Both the position numbers and the translations under genes were made by a program. A DNA stretch of 64,000 nucleotides from Stutzerimonas kunmingensis (lineage in GTDB: Bacteria > Pseudomonadota > Gammaproteobacteria > Pseudomonadales > Pseudomonadaceae). Below the pieces are notes generated by a model. The model worked only from the letters and a program-made list of their open reading frames with translations. It was not told the origin of the DNA and did not search any database. Shown here in pieces: positions 58,029 through 64,000 of this stretch (the stretch's first letter is position 1; each line of letters opens with the position of its first letter). The stretch is from the NCBI RefSeq assembly GCF_002929225.1, contig NZ_PISM01000014.1:372001-436000 (forward strand). The letters are read 5' to 3'.

Positions 58029-58297
58029 GGGTGTAGCTCCTTTTGCTGAGGAACTACCGGCATCACTTGGCGATGATGGGCGGTAGCACTGTACGGGCCG
58101 CCAAGATCGGGGCAAAAGGAACCCGATAGGGCCGAAACCCTCCCGCACAGCGCCACCATAAAACGCAGGCGAAAAAAAACTCCGCGCTGGTAGGTGGGAG
58201 CTTGTGCTCCTTTTGCTCTCCGGGCTTGGCGTCCCGGTCGCTGAATTTGCAGCGACGGGCAAACGATACATGCGGACGCATACGGGGGCAAGCGTAA
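58029..58297 (-). other. Leader region of the element's replication operon
   Basis: This 269-base gap holds no gene. On the minus strand it has a stem-loop at 58054-58086 (CTACCG ... CGGTAG outside, CATCA ... TGATG inside) just before the ribosome site of the 55-codon gene. Further upstream are a small GGAGC/GCTCC hairpin and an eight-T run at 58171-58178 (A's on plus). The AGCAAAAGGAGC string occurs twice. It may be a regulatory leader with transcription termination, as in P4-type satellites. Confidence 0.4.
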
Positions 58298-58582
58298 TCA
58301 TTGCAGACCCTCCGGCGCGGCATGAATCGGAAGACGTGAAGCATCAATCGCAGTGATTAACGTGGCGCGGCTCAGTCCTTTGGCTTGCAGGACCGTCGAT
58401 AAGCTCAAAAACGAAGACAGCGCCACTACTTCGCTCGGCGTGCCGCTGGCGCGGGCATAGCCGACGATCAGCGGGAGAAGCTGTTCGAGGATAAACTGCT
58501 CATGATCTTCGACGTGGTGCTGGCTATAATCGGCTGGCATGTTTTGCAGGCCGCTATCCTTCGCCGGGGCGGCCTTTTTCAT
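58298..58582 (-). CDS. Small element protein of unknown function
   Basis: A 94-residue protein starting MKKAAPAKDSGLQNMPADYS, with a helical, hydrophobic middle (FILEQLLPLIVGYARASG). It overlaps the AlpA-like gene by four bases. No family recognised. Confidence 0.6.
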   Translation of the reverse strand: MKKAAPAKDSGLQNMPADYSQHHVEDHEQFILEQLLPLIVGYARASGTPSEVVALSSFLSLSTVLQAKGLSRATLITAIDASRLPIHAAPEGLQ

Positions 58583-58800
58583 GCTGCGTCCCTCGATTCG
58601 ATCTTGGCCCGGAGCCAATTCTCAACCTCAGCGACCACATAGAATGCGGCAGCCTGGCGGGAGTCGCCATCTTTGATCGGCTTAGGAAAAGTCGGATCTT
58701 TCTTGCTGAGCTTGTCCAGCCCGGAGCGGGACAGGTCGAGCCAGATGCAGAGCGCGGGCTTACGAATCAGGGCTTTGCTTGGAGCGGCAAGTGGGTGCAT
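58579..58800 (-). CDS. AlpA-like small DNA-binding regulator / excisionase
   Basis: A 73-residue winged-helix-like protein with the AlpA pattern LDLSRSGLDKLSKKDPTFPKPI and a C-terminal VVAEVENWLRAKIESR. AlpA-type regulators control integrase and satellite gene expression and may act as excisionases. Confidence 0.78.
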   Translation of the reverse strand: MHPLAAPSKALIRKPALCIWLDLSRSGLDKLSKKDPTFPKPIKDGDSRQAAAFYVVAEVENWLRAKIESRDAA

Positions 58801-58881
58801 TTGAACGCCTCCGTATGGGTACGGAAGCTAAGTTATGCGGGAAGACCTTAGGCTAAAATACCGCGTGCTAGCACAGGCCAA

Positions 58882-59394
58882 TCACTGCTTTATATGGTCA
58901 GCCAGCCACCGGCGGATTGTTCTTTCGGTATATGGAACCACTCGCTGAATCTCTCTCGCGGCTTCCGATACGTTTCCTTTGAACTTGTCTCGATGCAGTG
59001 TGAAATAGTCGATAGCCTGGTCCTTCGCCGATCGGTTTTCTTGGTGTATGCGATCCGACCCGGCGGCACGTCGCATGTATTCCGCTTGCTTATGCTGCAA
59101 ACCGAACCATGTAGCGATCAGCTTGTTAGTGTTTTCACAAAGCACACCGAGCCTAAATCCAGCTGTCATCGCAGCTTCCGCGTCGGAGCCTTCGATAAGC
59201 CACAAACATTCTCGCGCCTGGCTAGCTACGGCATGTGCGATGCCGTGAATATTGGCTGGTAGATTGTCCTCCGAGTTGTACGGGCGGTTTGCCAGCTCTT
59301 CCGCTTGAGCGAGTACCGCTTCTAGTCCCTTTCTGCCTTCCAGCATCTCGAAGTAGAAGGTCTTGAGCGTGATGCTGTTCCTTCCAGCCGTCAT
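58882..59394 (-). CDS. Element protein of unknown function with C-terminal helix-turn-helix
   Basis: A 170-residue protein directly after the integrase (four-base overlap). The N-terminal two thirds are helical. The last 45 residues (NVSEAAREIQRVVPYTERTIRRWLADHIK) look like a DNA-binding helix-turn-helix of phage regulators. Function unknown. Confidence 0.65.
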   Translation of the reverse strand: MTAGRNSITLKTFYFEMLEGRKGLEAVLAQAEELANRPYNSEDNLPANIHGIAHAVASQARECLWLIEGSDAEAAMTAGFRLGVLCENTNKLIATWFGLQHKQAEYMRRAAGSDRIHQENRSAKDQAIDYFTLHRDKFKGNVSEAAREIQRVVPYTERTIRRWLADHIKQ

Positions 59395-60701
59395 GCCCGC
59401 AGCTCCACCACGTTGCTGGCACTTTTGCCCCGATGCGCAAACTCGTATGGCGTGACGTGCCGTTGCCGGTTGGCGTCGAGGTAGTCAGCCCACCAGGTCA
59501 TCATCAGCCGGCGTTCTTCCAGGTGCTCGGCCTTGTGGATATAAGCAGCGCGGACTCCGTTGCGCTCTTGGTGGCTCATCTGCCGTTCAACCGCGTCGCG
59601 GCTCCACAAGCCCGATTCCACTAATGCAGAACACGCCATCGTGCGGAAACCGTGCCCGCAAACGTCCACCTTCGTGTCATAGCCCATACGGCGCAGCGAC
59701 TTGTTAACGGTGTTTTCTGAAAGCGGCTTCCAGTGGTGGTGGTCGCCAGCAAATACCAGATCGAAGCGGCCAGTAAGCGGCTTGATTGCGTCCAGGGTGG
59801 CCAGCGCCTGGCGACTCAGCGGGACCATGTGCGGCGTGCCCATCTTGGCGCCACGGTGCGAGTGCTTCACGCCTTCGATGGGCTTGCGCTCGCCTGGGAT
59901 GATCCACATGGATCGGCCGAAGTCGAACTCATCCCAGCGGGCAAATCGGAGTTCACTTGAGCGGATGAATACCAGCAGAGTGAGCTGGACGGCAAGACGG
60001 GTCAGAGGCCGGCCGGTGTCCGCCTCGATGCGCACCAGCAGCTCGGACAGCCGTTCGAGGGGTAATGCCGGCCTGTGCCTTGTCTTCGGCGTGGCGGTGC
60101 CTCCCAGCAGATCAAGCGCCGGGTTGTAGTCGATCATGTTGCGCTGGACGCCAGTTCGCATGATGCCCACCACACGTTGGCGCAACCGGCCGGCAAGATC
60201 CAGAGCGCCGCGCTTCTCCACCAGTTTCAGCGCAGCCAGCAGGTCGCTTGTTTTCAGGTCGGCAATAGGTCGGTGCCCCAGCAACGGAAATAGATCCGCT
60301 TCGGACTCATTCATCACTCGGGTAGCGTGACCCTTAGACCACTTGCCGGCCATGCTGGCGTGCCACTCTAGGGCGACAGCCTTGAAGGTATTGCAGGACG
60401 ACTGCGCCGCCTCGATGACTTTCCGGTGTTCGTGCTCGATGGGGTCTACGCCCTTCGCCAGCAGCTCCAGCGCCTCGGCTCGCTTACCCCTGGCTGCCTT
60501 CAACCCGGTCGCCGGATAGCCGCCGAAAGTTGCAAGCCCTTCCCTGCCATTGGGGCGCTTGAACTTGAACCGCCATACCTTGCTCCCGTTCGCCTTCACC
60601 AGCAGGAACAGACCGCTGCCGTCGAACAGCTTGTAGTCCTTGTCGCGGGGGCGTGCGGCATCGCACTTGGAGTCTGTGAGGGGCGTTACTGTGCGCGCCA
60701 T
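59391..60701 (-). CDS. int: P4-type tyrosine integrase
   Basis: The 436-residue recombinase has the N-terminal DUF4102 arm-binding domain (DYKLFDGSGLFLLVKANGSK), a core-binding domain, and the catalytic set. That set is Arg in FIRSSELRFARWDEF, His-x-x-Arg in GHGFRTMA, His in MSHQERN and Tyr in AAYIHKAEHLEERR. It sits next to tRNA-Leu, its likely target. Its start codon is followed upstream by an inverted copy of the TACCCCTA motif. Confidence 0.95.
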   Translation of the reverse strand: MARTVTPLTDSKCDAARPRDKDYKLFDGSGLFLLVKANGSKVWRFKFKRPNGREGLATFGGYPATGLKAARGKRAEALELLAKGVDPIEHEHRKVIEAAQSSCNTFKAVALEWHASMAGKWSKGHATRVMNESEADLFPLLGHRPIADLKTSDLLAALKLVEKRGALDLAGRLRQRVVGIMRTGVQRNMIDYNPALDLLGGTATPKTRHRPALPLERLSELLVRIEADTGRPLTRLAVQLTLLVFIRSSELRFARWDEFDFGRSMWIIPGERKPIEGVKHSHRGAKMGTPHMVPLSRQALATLDAIKPLTGRFDLVFAGDHHHWKPLSENTVNKSLRRMGYDTKVDVCGHGFRTMACSALVESGLWSRDAVERQMSHQERNGVRAAYIHKAEHLEERRLMMTWWADYLDANRQRHVTPYEFAHRGKSASNVVELRA

Positions 60702-60728
60702 AGGGGTACGCTCCTAAATCGAACCGGC

Positions 60729-60751
60729 ATACCCCTAAACGTACCCCTAAA
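60729..60751. repeat. Right copy of the 23-base direct repeat
   Basis: ATACCCCTAA-ACG-TACCCCTAAA, 21 of 23 bases identical to 51414-51436. It lies between the integrase start and tRNA-Leu. Candidate integrase arm site. Confidence 0.65.
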
Positions 60752-60791
60752 GAACGGGCATGTACAGACGCATGTGGATTCATACGGGCAC

Positions 60792-60818
60792 AAAAAAACC
60801 GGCTCAGGGGCCGGTTTT
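60792..60818 (-). terminator. Terminator downstream of tRNA-Leu
   Basis: AAAACCGGC and GCCGGTTTT pair around TCAGGG; on the minus strand the stem ends in seven T's. It stops tRNA-Leu transcripts from entering the element and can also act in the plus direction. Confidence 0.8.
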
Positions 60819-60861
60819 ACTGGGCTTCAGGTTCATATGGGAACATCTGAAATCATGTCCA

Positions 60862-60948
60862 TGGTGCCCGGAGCGGGGGTCGAACCCGCATACCCTTTCG
60901 GATGAGAGATTTTAAGTCTCTTGCGTATACCAATTTCGCCATCCGGGC
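60862..60948 (-). tRNA. tRNA-Leu (TAA)
   Basis: An 87-base class II tRNA with acceptor GCCCGGA / TCCGGGC, anticodon TAA in CAAGAGACTTAAAATCTC, a long variable arm and encoded CCA. Its 3' end is the element's attachment site and is left intact. Confidence 0.96.
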
Positions 60949-60992
60949 GGAGGCTGCGTAGCAGTGCGCCGATGGGGAATCGGCGGCGCAGG

Positions 60993-61021
60993 ACTATAGC
61001 GAGCCTCCGGACACCACGCAA
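60993..61021 (-). promoter_or_regulatory. Promoter of tRNA-Leu
   Basis: On the minus strand TTGCGT (61021-61016) and TATAGT (60998-60993) are 17 bases apart, about 45 bases before the tRNA 5' end. Confidence 0.65.
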
Positions 61022-61045
61022 CCCGAACGGCGCCGTTGCGTGGCC

Positions 61046-63325
61046 TCAGTCGCTGGAAACTGGCGAAAGCTGCCACCAGCTCGGCAGCAGGCGGCGTATC
61101 TGCGACCGGCCGAAACGGTCGTCGATCAGGTGCACGACGCCTTCATCGCTCTGTGTGCGAATAACCCGTCCCGCAGCCTGCACGACTTTCTGCAGCCCGG
61201 GGTAGAGGTAGGTGTAGTCGTAACCCAGGCCGCGGCCGAATAGCTGCTCAAGGCGTGCCTTGAACTGCTCGTTGACCGGATTGACCTGTGGCAGGCCGAG
61301 GGTGGCGATAAAAGCGCCAATCAAGCGGTTGCCTGGCAGGTCGATGCCTTCGGCGAATGCGCCGCCGAGCACCGCAAAACCGACGCCCTTGCTGTGTTCG
61401 GTGAATCGGTCGAGAAATGCACTGCGGGCCGCTTCCTGCATGCCGCGAGTCTGCTCCCAGAAGGGCACGTCCGGATACTGCTCGCGCAGCAGGGAGGTCA
61501 CCTGTTGCAGGTAATCAAAGCTGCTGAAGAACGCCAGGTAGTTGCCGGCGCGCTCGCGATATTGCTGGGCGATGAGCTCGACCACGGCACCTAGCGAGGC
61601 CTGGCGGTGCTGATAGCGGGTCGAGACATGCTCGGCCAGGCATACCCGCAGCTGATCGGCCTGGAATGGCGATTCGACCTCGATCCAGGCGCTACCCGTG
61701 GGCAGGCCCAACATATCGGCATGGAACCGGCGCGGGTTCAGCGTGGCCGAGAACAGCACCGTCGAACGAGCCTGTTCTAACCGTGGCGCGAGGAAGGGCG
61801 CCGGAACCACATTGCGCAGGCACAGCATCGAACGCTTGGTCTTGCTGCGGCCAGTTGCGGGTAACAGGCTGATATCGAACAACGAATGCTCGCCGAACAG
61901 CTCGGCGATCCGGCAGAAATGCATGGCATCGAAATAGGCCCGTTGCAGCTCTGCATCCAGCCCGCCGGGCTGTTCGCCAAGGTAATCGGTGACGGCGCTG
62001 ACGGCCTGCTGCAGCGCGCCGAGCAGCTTGAGCGGCAGCTCGGGTTGCACCTGATAATTCGCCAGCTGCTCGCGATGCAGGTCGTTCCAGCAGCGCTGTA
62101 CCCGACCCAGCGGGCGTTTCAAGGGCGCCGGCGCCTTGCCGCCGAGACCGGCAAAGACCCGCTGATCGAGCTCGGCGCTGTACATGCCGCGCGCGCGTTC
62201 GAGCAGGTTGTGCGCTTCGTCCACCAGCACGCTGATACGCCAGTCATTGTTGAGCGTCAGGCCGTAGAGCAGGGCGCTGATGTCGAAATAGTAGTTGTAG
62301 TCGCCGACCACTGCGTCCGCCCAGCGCGCCAGCTCCTGGCTGAGGTAATAGGGGCAGACCTGATGGGCGAGGGCGACCTCGCGCAGGGCCGCTTGGTCGA
62401 GCATGCTTTGCTGCAGTGCCGCTGCTCGGGCTGCAGGCAAACGATCATAGAAGCCCTTCGCCAACAGGCAGGATTCGCCGTGACAGGCCTTGTCCGGGTG
62501 CTCGCAGGCCTTGTCACGTGCGATCAACTCGAGCACACGCAATTCACCCGCGCCGTTGCGCTGTAGCGTTTGCAGTGCATCCAGCGCCAGGCGGCGGCCG
62601 GAGGTCTTGGCAGCGAGAAAGAACAGCTTGTCGAGCTGCTGGCCGGGAAACGCCTTGAGTTGCGGAAACAGCGTGCTCAGGGTCTTGCCGATACCGGTCG
62701 GCGCTTGCGCCATGAGCGTGGTGCCGGTACAGGCTGCCTTGTACACCGCCTCGGCGAGTTGCCGCTGGCCGGTGCGGAAATCGGCATGAGGAAAGCCCAG
62801 CGCGGTGAGCGCCTGATTGCGTGCGTCGCGATGGGCCAGTTCCTGTTCGGCCCAGTCGAGAAACACCTGACACTGGGTTTCAAAAAAAAGGCGCAGGCTC
62901 TGTGCTCCGTGGCGTTCGACGAAGAGGGTTTCCTTATGGCTGGCGATGTCGAAATAGACCAGTGCCAGCTCGATCTCTTCGAGCTGGCGTGTCTGACACA
63001 ATAGCCAGCCGTAGATCCTCGCCTGTGCCCAGTGCAACTGCCGATGGTTGCCCGGCTGGCGTTCCAGATCACCACGAAAGGTCTTGATTTCCTCCAGGCG
63101 GTTCCGCGCCGGGTCGTAGCCATCGGCACGGCCGCGCACCAAGAGCTTTCCGTATTGGCCCTCAAGCGCAACTTCACGTTCGTAGCCCTCGCCGCGCCTG
63201 GCGCTGACCTGGGCGTGGCCGGCGATGCCTTCCAGCGCGGTGGGTGAGGGTGTGAAGCGCAGGTCCAGATCGCCGACCTTGGCGGTGAATTCGCAGAGCG
63301 CGCGCACCGCGACCCGATAGCTCAC
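61046..63325 (-). CDS. XPD/DinG-like DNA helicase with N-terminal PD-(D/E)xK nuclease
   Basis: The 759-residue protein begins with a nuclease-like domain: RADGYDPARNRLEEIKT gives Asp68 and Glu79-x-Lys81, followed by a Q...Y motif (QLHWAQARIYGWLL). The helicase part has Walker A APTGIGKT at 208-215 and DEAH (LVDEAHNLLERARG). It also has four cysteines (KACEHPDKACHGESC and HQVCPYY) matching the XPD iron-sulfur cluster, and GRVIRTQSDEG motif VI. It overlaps the VRR-NUC gene by ATGA. A DNA repair role is likely. Confidence 0.88.
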   Translation of the reverse strand: MSYRVAVRALCEFTAKVGDLDLRFTPSPTALEGIAGHAQVSARRGEGYEREVALEGQYGKLLVRGRADGYDPARNRLEEIKTFRGDLERQPGNHRQLHWAQARIYGWLLCQTRQLEEIELALVYFDIASHKETLFVERHGAQSLRLFFETQCQVFLDWAEQELAHRDARNQALTALGFPHADFRTGQRQLAEAVYKAACTGTTLMAQAPTGIGKTLSTLFPQLKAFPGQQLDKLFFLAAKTSGRRLALDALQTLQRNGAGELRVLELIARDKACEHPDKACHGESCLLAKGFYDRLPAARAAALQQSMLDQAALREVALAHQVCPYYLSQELARWADAVVGDYNYYFDISALLYGLTLNNDWRISVLVDEAHNLLERARGMYSAELDQRVFAGLGGKAPAPLKRPLGRVQRCWNDLHREQLANYQVQPELPLKLLGALQQAVSAVTDYLGEQPGGLDAELQRAYFDAMHFCRIAELFGEHSLFDISLLPATGRSKTKRSMLCLRNVVPAPFLAPRLEQARSTVLFSATLNPRRFHADMLGLPTGSAWIEVESPFQADQLRVCLAEHVSTRYQHRQASLGAVVELIAQQYRERAGNYLAFFSSFDYLQQVTSLLREQYPDVPFWEQTRGMQEAARSAFLDRFTEHSKGVGFAVLGGAFAEGIDLPGNRLIGAFIATLGLPQVNPVNEQFKARLEQLFGRGLGYDYTYLYPGLQKVVQAAGRVIRTQSDEGVVHLIDDRFGRSQIRRLLPSWWQLSPVSSD

Positions 63326-64000
63326 GCCATGACCTCAGCCCATTGCACATGGCAGACCGCGATAGGCAGACCGTGCTGATGGGCGTAATCGATCCAGCGC
63401 TTCTGGTTGTCCTGCAGGCGATCGCCTGGGCCTTTCACCTCGATCATCCGGTAGCGGCGTTCTTCGGGCCACAGCTGGATGAGGTCCGGCAGGCCAGTAC
63501 GATTGCCGCAAACATCGGCGAGGATGCGCTGAAACATCAGCTTCAGATGCGCGGCGGGAATGCACGCTAGGGCATGGGTCAACAGCTTCTCGTCGAGCAG
63601 CCCCCAGGCAACGAACGCGTTATGAATGCCGAGCTTTGCCTGGAAGGTGCGCCAGATGCAGTCGCGGTAGTCGTCACTGTCGAGACAGGCCAAGCAGGCG
63701 GCAAACAGGTCGGCGCGCCGTTGATGAAAATCCGCACGATTCAGATCGGCCGGGGCCCAGTGGAAAGGGTGGAAGAACGCACCGGGCAAGGGTGCGAAGA
63801 TCGCGTCCCAGCAAAGCAGGCCGAACAATGAGCCGACCAGGGCATTCTCGACGTAGTAGACCGGCGCGTCTGGTGTCGACAGGTGCTCGCGCACCGCATG
63901 CTCGACGCTACAGCCGGCCCGGAACAGCACCAGGTCGAGCTGCTCCGGGTTGCGGTTGAGTGAGCGCAGCGTAGGAATGCCAAGGCTGCGCTGCAGGCGC
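63322..64000 (-). CDS. VRR-NUC domain nuclease (FAN1-like), 5' end beyond window
   Basis: The frame stays open to the right edge, so the N-terminus is missing. The C-terminal VRR-NUC nuclease has GNRTGLPDLIQLWPEERRYRMIEVKGPGDRL, with Asp and Glu-x-Lys as metal ligands, and QKRWIDYAHQHGLPIAVCHV. FAN1-type enzymes act on branched or cross-linked DNA. It is translationally coupled to the nuclease-helicase, which implies joint action. Confidence 0.9.
   Translation of the reverse strand, partial: RLQRSLGIPTLRSLNRNPEQLDLVLFRAGCSVEHAVREHLSTPDAPVYYVENALVGSLFGLLCWDAIFAPLPGAFFHPFHWAPADLNRADFHQRRADLFAACLACLDSDDYRDCIWRTFQAKLGIHNAFVAWGLLDEKLLTHALACIPAAHLKLMFQRILADVCGNRTGLPDLIQLWPEERRYRMIEVKGPGDRLQDNQKRWIDYAHQHGLPIAVCHVQWAEVMA

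Larger units (their letters stand above)
51338..60884 (-). mobile_element. Integrated phage-satellite-like element at tRNA-Leu
   Basis: About 9.5 kb bounded by the 3' end of tRNA-Leu (60862-60884) and an imperfect copy of it at 51338-51359. Genes run on the minus strand: integrase, two small genes including an AlpA-like regulator, small hypotheticals, Toprim primase, DUF3631 ATPase, prohead protease, HK97 capsid, small terminase. Portal, large terminase, tail and lysis genes are absent, so it should depend on a helper phage. A decayed prophage is the alternative, but the compact, mostly intact order argues against it. Confidence 0.8.

Noticed and set aside
51338-60884. Reading the tRNA-Leu element as a complete prophage
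   Set aside because: No portal, large terminase, tail, lysis or repressor genes of a full phage can be found.

Overview
The window looks like chromosomal DNA of a GC-rich gammaproteobacterium of the Pseudomonas / Stutzerimonas (P. stutzeri-like) type. Reasons are the tig-clpP-clpX-lon-hupB-ppiD order, the gacA-uvrC-pgsA-tRNA-Gly-tRNA-Cys block with a TTG start on gacA, the exaC / pqqABCDE / S9 peptidase / ercA / ercS' order (as remembered from P. aeruginosa), and denitrification (norD) plus arsenic genes.

Layout. 1-1.4 kb: 3' part of norD. 1.5-10.0 kb: protein quality control block (trigger factor, ClpP, ClpX, Lon, HU-beta, PpiD) with clear terminators. 10.05-14.08 kb, minus strand: a compact operon that begins with an unannotated 24-codon PqqA-like precursor gene, then PqqD-like and PqqE-like genes, a possible 32-residue membrane peptide, a PuuD-like membrane protein, a SerC-like PLP enzyme and a PyrD-like flavoprotein. 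There is no pqqB, pqqC or peptidase in it, and the last two enzymes have lost their family substrate-binding residues. This is the most novel-looking system in the window. 14.5-25.8 kb, plus strand: ExaC aldehyde dehydrogenase, an Old Yellow Enzyme, the canonical pqqABCDE with its S9 peptidase, then ErcA and the ErcS' hybrid kinase. So two related but distinct PqqA/D/E sets lie about 3.5 kb apart.

25.9-32.2 kb: a copper/silver-type CusCBA RND efflux operon behind a small Cys/His-rich exported protein. 32.2-36.5 kb: a ZIP-like membrane protein and the gacA-uvrC-pgsA-tRNA block. 37.1-46.5 kb: a large arsenic region with thioredoxin-like protein plus permease, Acr3, a flavin monooxygenase, two LMW-phosphatase ArsC-type proteins, ArsR, ArsH, a dual-specificity phosphatase, a YnfA-type protein, and GAPDH plus ArsJ, the 1-arseno-3-phosphoglycerate export route. 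46.5-50.8 kb: an outer-membrane porin, a RES/Xre toxin-antitoxin pair and a stand-alone HsdR-N nuclease.

51.34-60.88 kb: a ~9.5 kb element inserted at the 3' end of tRNA-Leu(TAA). It carries integrase, AlpA-like regulator, primase and DUF3631 ATPase, prohead protease, HK97 capsid and a small terminase, but no portal, large terminase or tail. This fits a phage satellite rather than a prophage. 61.0-64.0 kb: a nuclease-helicase (PD-(D/E)xK plus XPD/DinG-like) overlapping a VRR-NUC nuclease that runs off the window. All functional calls come from reading the sequence and from family knowledge; no database search was run.
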